Assembly: GCA_023255095.1 (NCBI GenBank)
Contig: JALRJJ010000123.1
Location: forward strand, 1-9,360
Direction: 5' to 3'
Origin: a bacterium
GTDB lineage: Bacteria > Fidelibacterota > Marinisomatia > Marinisomatales > Marinisomataceae
Length of the DNA stretch: 9,360 nt
In this document: piece by piece, positions 1-8,300 of the stretch
Layout: each line of letters begins with the position of its first letter
Position numbering within the stretch: position 1 is the stretch's first letter
Translations under genes and position numbers: made by a program
Notes under the pieces: generated by a model
Told to the model about the DNA's origin: nothing
The model's input: the letters and a program-made list of their open reading frames with translations, nothing else
The model's database searches: none

Positions 1-3
1 GAG

Positions 4-912
4 TTAGAGTTGCAATGGAAAAACCAAATACTGATTTAACTGAAAATGAATTTGAGTTGCTTTCAGCTCTGAGGACCCCTTATACTTTTGGGTTTCTTTT
101 TGCGTTTTTTCTAATGAGGCAATGCTAGTAATATCAACTGGACCTAATCTAGTTAGAGCTTTAATTCCAAAAAGTCCTCTATTTTGACCCGAAAAAGTAA
201 CAAACTCCGTTCCAGGAAGAGACAAAGAAATATTTCCCGCCTCAAGTCTTTGTAGAATATCATCCTCGTCACCCTGGTAATCAACTCTAATCGTGTTTTC
301 CCAGTCAAAATCTCTCTCAGAATTTTGATCTAGAGAAATAGTAATTCTTTCGCCAACTTTTCCCTGAACATTCAATTGCTGCTTTTGATCAAACTTAAAA
401 TTTTTGGTTTGCTGTTCTCGATAAGATGATCTTACCAATTCTTGATCTTGATTAACAAGCTTACCTGAAATATTGATATTTCCTTGCACCCTGAGTGAAG
501 CCCTACCCAACCCACCTAAGTCCAATCCTGCTATTTCTACAAAACTGTCTTTGCTCTTTACGTAGGTCGTATCAGAACTTGATAAAGCAAATGATTGAAA
601 AAGAGCTTTGTCTCTATTGGATTTTATTAGAGAAGCGAGATAGTCATTTGTTGAAAAATAGGTGGTATATTGAGATTCAGCGAAACCAGTTTTTTTAATA
701 GATATTATTTTTTCATTAAAATCAATATGAAAAATAGTTTCATCTTTTTTATTCTTCAGATTAAACAAGCCAATAGGATAATTAGAAAAGTCATTCAAGC
801 AAAAATTTGGTCCTGAGTGATTTTCAAATATATAGAAACTTTGTGAAAAAGTATCTTTGGAAAAAACAATTGAAGCTAGAAAAAAAATTGACAAATAAAC
901 TTTATTTAACAT
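4..912 (-). CDS. sprA: SprA-like outer-membrane protein, N-terminal part only (truncated or frameshifted)
   Basis: The 302-residue product begins with a signal peptide: a short basic start, then a hydrophobic stretch at about residues 5-18, with cleavage possible after FSQ (22-24). Residues 125-150 (GLDLGGLGRASLRVQGNINISG) and especially 180-269 match the N-terminal block of SprA, with the landmarks NVQGKVGERITISLDQN, DFDWENTIRVDYQGDEDDILQRLEAGN and NRGLFGIKALTRLG. In Bacteroidota, SprA is the giant outer-membrane translocon of the type IX secretion system and usually exceeds 2,000 residues. Here the reading frame ends in TAA at 4-6 (minus strand), just after similarity fades near KYKGSSE (276-282). 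Another frame stays open to the window edge, but its translation is not clearly SprA-like. The gene could be a pseudogene, a frameshifted copy or a short paralog. Its ATG lies one base after the rdgB stop, with only a weak AAAGAAA upstream, so it is probably cotranscribed with rdgB. The family call is fairly sure; the intact state is not. Confidence 0.7.
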   Translation of the reverse strand: MLNKVYLSIFFLASIVFSKDTFSQSFYIFENHSGPNFCLNDFSNYPIGLFNLKNKKDETIFHIDFNEKIISIKKTGFAESQYTTYFSTNDYLASLIKSNRDKALFQSFALSSSDTTYVKSKDSFVEIAGLDLGGLGRASLRVQGNINISGKLVNQDQELVRSSYREQQTKNFKFDQKQQLNVQGKVGERITISLDQNSERDFDWENTIRVDYQGDEDDILQRLEAGNISLSLPGTEFVTFSGQNRGLFGIKALTRLGPVDITSIASLEKTQKETQKYKGSSELKATQIHFQLNQYLVFPLQL

Positions 913-913
913 T

Positions 914-1498
914 CTAAAATATTTTCTTTATTTCTTTTAAAAAATTTTCCATTGCTAAAGCCCTATGGCTAATTAGAGTTTTTTCTTTAATCGACATTTC
1001 TGCTAACGTCTTTCCAATAGTAGGTAAATAAAATATTGAATCATAGCCAAATCCATTCGTTCCCCTGGGTGATTTCAAAATTTCTCCTTTTAAAACACCT
1101 TCTACAAAAAAATCATTTTTTCCATCTACAAATGAAATAACTGTCTTAAAGATGGCAGATCTTTTTTTTGTCTGACCCATCTTTTGTAAAAGCTTACGAA
1201 GGTTGTCATTATCGCTTGCCTTTTCTCCAGCATAACGTGCAGAAAAAACTCCTGGGTCCCCACCAAGAAAATCAACCTCTAGGCCCGTATCGTCACCTAA
1301 AGATGCTATTCCCGAGTGTTCATAGAGGGCTGATGACTTTAAATACGAATTTTCTTTAAGAGTGTTCCCGTCTTCTACAATTTCTTTGATTTCTGGAAAA
1401 TCTTTCAAAGAAAGTATTGTTTCAAAATAGGGGAAAATTTGGAGAGATATCTCTTCAATTTTATGCGAATTTGAGGAAGCGATAATAATTTTTTTCAC
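914..1498 (-). CDS. rdgB: XTP/dITP diphosphatase (RdgB/HAM1 family)
   Basis: This cytosolic house-cleaning enzyme hydrolyses non-canonical purine triphosphates (dITP, XTP, ITP) to monophosphate and pyrophosphate, keeping deaminated bases out of DNA and RNA. The 194-residue product has the usual family length. It shows the N-terminal nucleotide-binding segment SSNSHKIEEI (8-17), the DDTGLEVD motif (69-76) whose first Asp matches the catalytic D69 of the E. coli enzyme, PGVFSARYAGE (82-92), GTNGFGYD (146-153) and the terminal SHRA (177-180). A small deviation is Ser after GFGYD, where Pro is usual. The start is GTG at 1498-1496. An ATG two bases upstream is out of frame and runs straight into TGA. 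No Shine-Dalgarno site is visible. It is the first gene of the minus-strand pair with the SprA-like gene, one base apart. The divergent tRNA-led operon starts across a 137-base spacer. Confidence 0.95.
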   Translation of the reverse strand: MKKIIIASSNSHKIEEISLQIFPYFETILSLKDFPEIKEIVEDGNTLKENSYLKSSALYEHSGIASLGDDTGLEVDFLGGDPGVFSARYAGEKASDNDNLRKLLQKMGQTKKRSAIFKTVISFVDGKNDFFVEGVLKGEILKSPRGTNGFGYDSIFYLPTIGKTLAEMSIKEKTLISHRALAMENFLKEIKKIF

Positions 1499-1635
1499 AT
1501 CAGTAGTTTAAAATTATTTTTAAATAAACTTAACTCAAATATTTTCATTGGACTCTGAATCATATAAATAATGATTTTTATAATTAAATGATTAAATTTT
1601 CGAGCTAAATTGTTTTAAAATTATTTTCAAAAAAT
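1499..1635. other. Divergent intergenic spacer
   Basis: This 137-base AT-rich spacer separates the rdgB start (minus strand) from tRNA-Phe (plus strand), so it must hold the promoters for both transcripts. No ORF of note, strong hairpin or long repeat was seen. The only consensus-like element is a TATAAT, listed separately. Confidence 0.7.
1555..1584 (+). promoter_or_regulatory. Possible sigma-70-type promoter for the tRNA-Phe/efflux run
   Basis: A perfect TATAAT lies at 1579-1584. A poor -35 candidate, CTGAAT (3 of 6 matches to TTGACA), lies at 1555-1560, 18 bases upstream. The predicted start of transcription, near 1591, would leave a leader of about 45 bases before the tRNA. In DNA this AT-rich a TATAAT can arise by chance, and the host's consensus may differ, so this is only a candidate. 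Confidence 0.3.
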
Positions 1636-1708
<73 letters not shown>

Positions 1709-1716
1709 CAAACCAA

Positions 1717-1721
1717 AAGGA
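1717..1721 (+). promoter_or_regulatory. Ribosome binding site of the SRPBCC gene
   Basis: AAGGA sits seven bases before the ATG at 1729. It fixes the true start: the same frame is open upstream, but there it only translates the tRNA-Phe gene. It occupies the short gap between the tRNA 3' end and the coding region. Confidence 0.65.
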
Positions 1722-1728
1722 CTTCTCA

Positions 1729-2256
1729 ATGAATATTATTTTTTATATCATTATATCAATATTATTATTTTTCCTACTTTCTTTTTTTCAGGAAAAGAAA
1801 GTTTTTAAGTTCAATGCTGAACAAGAAATTAATAGTGACCTAGATTCTGTCTTTCAATTTTTTTCACAACCTGAAAATCTTTCAAAAATAACACCCCCTA
1901 AAATGGGTTTTCATATTTTGACCCCAACGCCTATTGCTATGAAAGAAGGAGCAATTATTGACTATACAGTTAAAATATTTGGTATTCCGCAAAGATGGAG
2001 AACAATGATAACTTCTTATGAGAGCCATAAAATGTTTATTGATGAACAAATGAAGGGTCCCTATAGCTTATGGCATCACAAACATATTTTTTTAGAAACT
2101 TCCAACGGAGTAAAAATTATTGATGAGGTTACTTATGTTTTGCCTCTTCAGTTTTTGCAATCAGTGGTAAATAAAATCATTATAGCTCCTCAAATTGAAG
2201 AAATTTTCTCTTATAGAAAAAAAATGATAATAAATAAATTTAACAGTGAAACTTAG
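1729..2256 (+). CDS. Membrane-anchored SRPBCC-fold protein
   Basis: The product has 175 residues. Residues 3-21 are a single very hydrophobic segment, giving an N-terminal membrane anchor or uncleaved signal. A SRPBCC (START/Bet v1-like) domain follows from about 25 to 170. Typical marks are the hydrophobic-charged opening strand VFKFNAEQEI, the helix with VFQFFSQPENLSKITPP (41-57), and FIDEQMKGPYSLWHHKHIF (103-121) followed by IIDEVTYVLPL (130-140). These match the ligand-binding SRPBCC subgroup often named cyclase/dehydrase-like or COG4276. Such proteins bind hydrophobic ligands in a deep cavity; the ligand here is unknown. The membrane tether suggests action at the inner membrane. It is the first protein gene after tRNA-Phe, and its end overlaps the DUF2878 gene by 11 bases, which suggests a shared function or translational coupling. 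The start is chosen from the ATG with AAGGA upstream. The fold is fairly sure; the function is not known. Confidence 0.8.
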   Translation: MNIIFYIIISILLFFLLSFFQEKKVFKFNAEQEINSDLDSVFQFFSQPENLSKITPPKMGFHILTPTPIAMKEGAIIDYTVKIFGIPQRWRTMITSYESHKMFIDEQMKGPYSLWHHKHIFLETSNGVKIIDEVTYVLPLQFLQSVVNKIIIAPQIEEIFSYRKKMIINKFNSET

Positions 2257-2785
2257 TAGTATTTTTAATCAACTGAAAATTGCATTCAATTATTTTGGCT
2301 TCACAATAGTTTGGTTTTGTTGTGCTTTTTCTGCTAAAAATGAAAATTTCCTTTTAGCTATCATTCCTACTACAATTTATATCATAATTCATCTTCAAAT
2401 TGTATCAAAGAAAAAAGTTGTAGAGCTAAAATTAATTTCTCTTTCTTTATTCCTTGGAATTATTGTTGATAGTCTGCTTAGTTGGTTAGGTATAGTAAAA
2501 TATGCTGGATCTTGGGAGAATTTTCCTAACCTATCACCTATTTGGATTTTATGCATGTGGATTGGATTCGCCTCGCAAATTTTTCATTCCTTAAAATTTC
2601 TTAGAGGTAGATTTCTACTAATCGGATTTTATGGAATTTTAGCTCCTCTAGCATATATTGGTGGAGAAAAAATACAGGCAGTGCAAGTAAGCGCCGGTAT
2701 GGCTAACATGGTAATCATCAGCGCCTTATGGGTTATTAGCTTAGTAATACTATTTAAGTTTGCAGAGTGTTTAAATAAAAGATAG
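2246..2785 (+). CDS. DUF2878 family integral membrane protein
   Basis: The 179-residue protein consists mostly of membrane helices (approximately 17-30, 35-50, 61-82, 97-110, 122-138 and 153-172). The pattern fits DUF2878: an early NYFGFTIVWFCCAFSA segment, GIIVDSLLSWLGIVKY (71-86), SPIWILCMWIGFASQIFHSL (97-116) and GILAPLAYIGGEKI (130-143). No catalytic function is known to me for the family. From memory, DUF2878 genes in Gammaproteobacteria often lie with cyclopropane-fatty-acyl synthase, DUF1365 and flavin oxidoreductase genes, in sets linked to membrane lipid modification or photooxidative stress. None of those partners is visible here. The start is GTG, inside the end of the SRPBCC gene; there is no in-frame ATG before residue 103, so GTG is needed to cover the first helices. 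No Shine-Dalgarno site precedes it, which fits translational coupling. The efflux lipoprotein gene begins two bases after its stop. Confidence 0.75.
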   Translation: MKLSSIFNQLKIAFNYFGFTIVWFCCAFSAKNENFLLAIIPTTIYIIIHLQIVSKKKVVELKLISLSLFLGIIVDSLLSWLGIVKYAGSWENFPNLSPIWILCMWIGFASQIFHSLKFLRGRFLLIGFYGILAPLAYIGGEKIQAVQVSAGMANMVIISALWVISLVILFKFAECLNKR

Positions 2786-2787
2786 TT

Positions 2788-4233
2788 ATGAAAAAAAATT
2801 TTTCAATTCTTCTACTAGTTATCTTAGCTGGATGCGCAAATAGCAAATATTTAAACGGTGAAGAAGTATTAAAACCTATTGATATTTCAATCCCAGAACA
2901 ATGGGAAACAATTTCTGAGATTGAAATTCCAAATAAAGAAATCTGGTGGGTAGAATTCAATGACAAAAATTTGATGAGTTTTATAGAAAATTTCCAAAAA
3001 AACAACCTTGATCTTAAATCCAGTTTGATAAGCGTACAAAATGCCCATTTAGCATCAAAGATTACCTCGGCTTCTTTGCTTCCGTCTTTTGCTTTACAGT
3101 CTAGTGGAAACCAATCTGAGCAAAACACTGCTGGGTTCCCGCCTTTCTTTCAGGATTTATTTGGCAGTCAAAATAATGGCCAACTAACTAGCTTTGAACA
3201 AGAAAACTACAATCTTTCCTTAACTGCACAATGGGAAATTGACTTATGGGGAAAAGTTTTTAATCAGTCTTTAGCATCTAAAATGGACTATCTTTCCGCT
3301 AAATATTCTCAAAATTATTATGAACTATCATTAACAGCAGAAGCCATTAAACTTTTTTATGGAACGGTTGAACTCCAAAAGAGCTTGGATTGGGCTGAGG
3401 AAAAATTAAAAAATTTGACTACGCTTTATGAGCTATCATATCAGCGCTATCAACAAGGTTCTATTTCTGAAAAACAGCTCAAACAGATAGAAATTTTATT
3501 ATCACAGACAAATACAGAATATGAAAATATTAGGGCTGGATACAATAGTCTAATTAGAAGCACAAAAATTCTACAATCCATGTTTCCCCTTATTGAAAAT
3601 GAGCGAATAAAAAAAGATTTTCCAGGGTCCTTACCCCCAATTCCATCTTATGTTCCATCTGAAATTATTCAGAGAAGACCAGATTTGTTATCAGCACGCT
3701 TTGCGCTTTTGTCATCGTTGCAAAAGAAGAAAGTTGCTACAAAACAATTGCTTCCATCTTTTAATCTTATTGGAAGCAATGGTACGGCGTCTAATGATTT
3801 GAAGGATTTGCTTGATGAAGATTTTAAGGTATGGAGCGGTTCAATATCTTTTTTTACACCCATATTCAACTCTGGGAAACTTATTAATAATCGCAAATTA
3901 GCTAAAAACAATGCTGAAATTGCTATGTATAATTATATGTCAAAAGTTTTAGGGGCTTATGCAGAAGTTGAAACAGCGCTTGAGATGGATAGAATAGCCC
4001 AAATTGCATTAAATGAATCAATTAAAATTCTTGAAGCGACTGAAAAAATTTATAGTATTACGTTGAAAGAATACGGACAGGGTATCGTAGGGTTTGAAGA
4101 AATAATAACTCAAGAAAATAGATTATCAGATGTTAAAATATATCTAGCTCAGTCAGAAAAAATGCGCATTGAAAAAAGAATCAATTTAATTTTAGCACTT
4201 GGAGGAGGGTTTAGATTTGAAACTAAAAGATAG
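2788..4233 (+). CDS. RND efflux outer-membrane lipoprotein (TolC/OprM/NodT family)
   Basis: This 481-residue protein is the outer-membrane channel of a tripartite efflux pump. It starts with a lipoprotein signal peptide and the lipobox LAGC, giving a lipidated Cys at 16. Family marks are the early W-W segment (IWWVEFNDKNLMSFI, 52-66), SLTAQWEIDLWGK (144-156), the internal repeat start LPPIPSYVPSEIIQRRPDLLSA (282-303), LLPSFNLIGSNG (321-332) and the terminal LALGGGF (469-475). These match the NodT-type outer-membrane factor, which forms a trimeric beta-barrel plus alpha-helical periplasmic tunnel. The length is normal, and no break is seen. The gene follows DUF2878 by two bases, and its last 17 bases overlap the adaptor gene. 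Its substrate cannot be told from sequence. Confidence 0.93.
   Translation: MKKNFSILLLVILAGCANSKYLNGEEVLKPIDISIPEQWETISEIEIPNKEIWWVEFNDKNLMSFIENFQKNNLDLKSSLISVQNAHLASKITSASLLPSFALQSSGNQSEQNTAGFPPFFQDLFGSQNNGQLTSFEQENYNLSLTAQWEIDLWGKVFNQSLASKMDYLSAKYSQNYYELSLTAEAIKLFYGTVELQKSLDWAEEKLKNLTTLYELSYQRYQQGSISEKQLKQIEILLSQTNTEYENIRAGYNSLIRSTKILQSMFPLIENERIKKDFPGSLPPIPSYVPSEIIQRRPDLLSARFALLSSLQKKKVATKQLLPSFNLIGSNGTASNDLKDLLDEDFKVWSGSISFFTPIFNSGKLINNRKLAKNNAEIAMYNYMSKVLGAYAEVETALEMDRIAQIALNESIKILEATEKIYSITLKEYGQGIVGFEEIITQENRLSDVKIYLAQSEKMRIEKRINLILALGGGFRFETKR
4201..4209 (+). promoter_or_regulatory. Strong Shine-Dalgarno site inside the upstream gene, setting a TTG start
   Basis: GGAGGAGGG lies seven bases before TTG at 4217. 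It sits inside the end of the outer-membrane lipoprotein gene, where it also encodes the conserved GGG of its C-terminus. It favours TTG 4217 over TTG 4199 as the adaptor start, because 4199 would lie upstream of the site. It is by far the best ribosome binding site in the window. Confidence 0.7.
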
Positions 4234-5365
4234 GTTAAAGCCATTATTCATTATTATTGGATCTTTGATGATAGGCTACATACTAGTAGTGCTAGGAAAA
4301 GTGCAGCCTGAACCTGCTGCTGATGCACCACCGCCAGATGTAAAAGTCGTGATTGCACTTCCTCAAAGCTGGAATACTAAGATTCTATCTTCGGGCACCA
4401 CTAGAGCCACTATTAACACAGTTCTAACTTCAGAAGTTATGGGTGAGATAGTTTATAAATCGAATCAATTTTCTGCAGGTAGTTCAGTTTTAAAAGGTCA
4501 GATCCTTGCAAAAATTGATGATACTGACTTAAAACTTTCTCTGAAAAACGCTGAACTTCAGCTTGCAACAGCAGATATTCAATACAAGCTTGCATTAGCT
4601 GAGGCAGAAATAGCGCAAGAAGCCTGGGAAAAAATTAATCAAAAAACTGAGCCCAGCGAACTAGCATTAAAAATACCTCAATTGAAACAAGCCAAAGCTG
4701 GATATGATGCAGCCAAAGCTCTTGTTGACTCAGCGAATAAAAAACTAAGTAAAACAGATATTACTGCTCCATATACCGGCAGAATACAGGGTGCCAATAT
4801 TGATCTTGGCTCTTCAGTAGTTCCTGGACAACCCCTGGGAACAATATATAAATCAAATTTAATTGAAGTGGAACTGTCAGTTCAAGACTCTGATTTACGA
4901 TTTTTAAATATTCCCATGGATGGAAGAAAGCTCGAAGACTACCAAAAATCAGAAATTATTATTTCTGCACCATACAAAGGAGTTAATCAACAATGGGTAG
5001 GATTTTTAGAGCGCGTTGATGGAGTAATAGATCCTACTACTAGAATGGTAAAATTAATTGGCTATTTTGAAAACGATTTACTTGAAGAAAATAGTCCCAG
5101 CATCCCCTTAGGTCTTTTTGTTCAAGCTGAAATTAGTGGCGTAACTTTAGAAAATATTTATGTTATTCCATCTGAAGCAATAAATGCAAAAAATGAAGTT
5201 ATCATTGTTGGAAATGATAACAGAATTGAAATTAGAGAAGTTTCTGTATTAAAGAAAAACAACGAAAATGTTATTATTAATAATGGAATTTCACCTGGAG
5301 AAAGGATTATGGTTTCAAAAATTTCAATTTCATCTTCAACTATGATGGTTAACCCAAAATATTAA
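4217..5365 (+). CDS. RND efflux periplasmic adaptor (HlyD/AcrA, membrane fusion protein family)
   Basis: The adaptor bridges the inner-membrane permease and the outer-membrane channel. From TTG at 4217 the product has 382 residues. The reading frame also contains a TTG at 4199, but the ribosome site GGAGGAGGG fits 4217 and gives the usual short basic start MKLKDR. A signal anchor follows (about 9-28), with no lipobox Cys. The first lipoyl half (SEVMGEIVYKSN to VLKGQILAKIDDTDL, about 72-105) is followed by a helical hairpin (about 105-180, rich in Ala, Glu and Lys), the second lipoyl half (KTDITAPYTGRI, about 179-190), and beta-barrel and membrane-proximal domains to the end (YVIPSEAINA, about 315-324). 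The order is that of the RND adaptor family. It overlaps the channel gene by 17 bases and ends one base before the permease ATG, so the three pump parts are encoded in one block. Confidence 0.93.
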   Translation: MKLKDRLKPLFIIIGSLMIGYILVVLGKVQPEPAADAPPPDVKVVIALPQSWNTKILSSGTTRATINTVLTSEVMGEIVYKSNQFSAGSSVLKGQILAKIDDTDLKLSLKNAELQLATADIQYKLALAEAEIAQEAWEKINQKTEPSELALKIPQLKQAKAGYDAAKALVDSANKKLSKTDITAPYTGRIQGANIDLGSSVVPGQPLGTIYKSNLIEVELSVQDSDLRFLNIPMDGRKLEDYQKSEIIISAPYKGVNQQWVGFLERVDGVIDPTTRMVKLIGYFENDLLEENSPSIPLGLFVQAEISGVTLENIYVIPSEAINAKNEVIIVGNDNRIEIREVSVLKKNNENVIINNGISPGERIMVSKISISSSTMMVNPKY

Positions 5366-5366
5366 A

Positions 5367-8300
5367 ATGAAAGGTATTGTTACTTGGTTTGTTAAAAATA
5401 GCGTTCCGGCTAATTTATTTATGATTTTTTTAATCGTCGGAGGTTTTTTTATTTCTTATCCAAATATTAAATCTGAGTTTTTTCCAAGACCAGATCCAAA
5501 TGTTGTTTTAATTACTGTCCCATATCCCGGGGCTTCGGCAGCAGAAGTTGAGGCAAGTATTTGTTCAAAAATTGAAGACAGACTTGAAGGTGTAGCTGGA
5601 ATTAAAAAATTAAGTTCTAGTTCTCTTGAAGGTTTGGGGGTTGTCACCATTAGAGTTTTTGCCAATGAAGATTTAGACTCCACGCTAGATGATATCAAGG
5701 ATATCATAGACTCCATTACAACTTTTCCAAAAAATTCTGAAACGCCATTAGTAAAAAAATTAGATACCAATGAAAAGGTTTTAGATGTTGTTATTTATGG
5801 GAACGCTGATGAGAATGTATTGCTTGAGACAACTAAAAATATTAATGAGGACATTAAAAACCTGAGTGAAATATCATTTACTGAGATCTTTGGTCAAAGA
5901 AATAAAGAAATCTCTATTGAGGTGTCAGAAAAGAATCTTGAAAAATATAATTTGAACTTCGACCAAATTGCCCAAGCAATCAATTTGGGCTCAATAGATT
6001 TGCCCGGTGGAATTTTACCAAGCCAGAAAGGTGATTTACTAATAAGAACAGTTGGCCAATCTTATAGTGGGTCTGAATACGAAAATATAGTTATTAAAAC
6101 AAATTTGAATGGGAATCAACTTCTTCTTAAAGATGTTGCTACCATAAAGGATTCTTTTGAGGAATCTGAAAAGTTTTTTAGATGGGACGGCTCTCCTGCG
6201 ATGTTTATCAGTGCCAACTTGGTGGGTGAACAAGATGTTCTTATTGCTGCAAATCAATTAAGAGAGTTTGTAAATAATCAAAAAAATCTTATGCCAGAAG
6301 GCATTAAGATTGAATATTGGTATGATCAGGCAAGATATCTAGAAGATCGAATTAGTATTCTTTACAAAAATTTTGCTGTCGGAATGGTTCTAGTTCTAAT
6401 ATTACTCACCCTTTTTTTAAGACCATCAGTTGCTTTTTGGGTCGCAATGGGAATTCCCATTTCATTTGGAGGTGCGTTAATTCTTTTGCCGTTCATGGGA
6501 GTAACAATAAATGTGCTTTCCACTTTTATGTTTATTGTCGTTCTTGGTATAGTAGTGGATGATGCCATTATTGTAGGTGAAAATGTTTTTAGAAGAAGGA
6601 TAAAGCTTAAAGAAGATAACTATGATTCAACTATTAAAGGTACAACGGAAGTCTTGACGCCCGTTTTCTTTGGTGTCTTAACAACAATTGTTGTTTTTGC
6701 ACCAATGCTTGACTTAGCAGGAGATACAGGGCCCATTTGGAGAACTTTTCCATTGACCGCTATACCAATTTTAATTTTTTCTTTAATCGAGTCAACTACT
6801 ATACTACCCTCCCATTTATATCATGCGGGGGAGTGGTTCCAAAAAAGATTCATAAAGTTTGGGAAGGTTTTAAAAAGTAGTCGAAATTATTGCTCTGAAA
6901 AACTCTATGATTTTGTGGATGGATTCTGGTTACCTATGGTTAAAAAAGCTCTGCAATTTAGATATGAAACAATTGCAATTTTTATATCTCTTTTAATTTT
7001 ATCGTTTTCATTAGTTGGAGGAGGATGGGTTAAATGGCAATTTTTCCCTGTCTTAGAAGCTGAAGAAGTTGCAATCACCGTGGAGCTTGCAGAGGGATCT
7101 CCGATAGAAAAGACTGAATCAATTGTTGCTATTATTGAAGAAAAAGCCCTTAATCTAAAAAAAGAGCTTTTTGAAAAAAATAGCCAACCAATAATTACTC
7201 ATGTGCTTACAACTGTTGGTGCTCAATACTTTAGCGAACAAGAGGCTGCTAATAGTCCTCAGGGAGGGACCGTGCAATCAAGCTCTACGCCTCATTTGGG
7301 AGAAGTGGTTGTAATCCTTAGTCCGGCAGATGAAAGGTGGGGGTTAACTGGGGCCAATGAAGTAATTAATATTTTGAGAGAACGCGTTGGAACGATACCT
7401 GATGTCGAGCGATTAAATTTTTCAGCTAATATTTTTAATGCTGGAAAGCCTATTGATTATGAATTCTCAGGAAAAAGTTTTGAAGATTTAGATATGGTAG
7501 TTTCAGAAACAAAAAAACTTTTATCTTCATACAATGGTGCTATAGATATAAACGATTCAGATAAAAGAGGGAAAAATGAACTACAGATCAATCTCCTCCC
7601 AAACGCTGAATCTTATGGAATAACCAATATTGAAATTGCACGACAAATTCGACAGTCATTTTATGGTGAAGAAGTTCAAAGAATTCAAAGGGGCGATGAT
7701 GATATTAAGGTTATGTTAAAACTGCCAAGAGAAGAAAGAGAATCTTTGTCTACTTTAAATAATTTAAGAATAAGAACAAGCCAGGGATTTAAAGTTCCCC
7801 TCTACTCAGTTGCGAACATTGTTGAAACTGAAGGAAAATCAGCTATAACAAGAATTGATGGAAACAGGGTTATTCAAGTAACTGCAGATGTTGATATTAC
7901 CAAGAATACCTCAACAATGATATTAAGTAGCATGCTAAATGCAGAAAATAAACCAAAAGGTGAACTAAAAAGAATTTTAGAGCAAAAAAACGGAAGAGTT
8001 GATTTTGCATTGGCTGGAGAGGCAGCCGAACAGGCGGAACAACTAAATGATATTTTTATAAAATTTGGATTGGCTATTTTTACAATCTTTGTTCTTTTGG
8101 CTATACCTTTGAAATCTTACTTTAAACCTTTAATTGTATTATCAGCAATTCCTTTTGGAATAGTGGGTGCCATTTTAGGACACCTATTATTGTTCCAACC
8201 GATGTCTGTTCTTTCACTCCTGGGTGTAGTAGCCCTTTCGGGGGTTGTGGTAAACGATAGTCTCCTTTTAGTAGTATTTATAAGTCGTGCAAAAGAAGAA

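Noticed and set aside
2754..3128. Minus-strand open frame of 124 codons
   Set aside because: It lies opposite the signal peptide and N-terminal region of the efflux lipoprotein, shows no recognisable family and reads as a shadow of that gene.
4199..4216. Earlier TTG start for the adaptor
   Set aside because: It would begin before the GGAGGAGGG ribosome site and add a non-basic MEEGLD leader. TTG 4217 has the right spacing and gives a normal signal anchor start.
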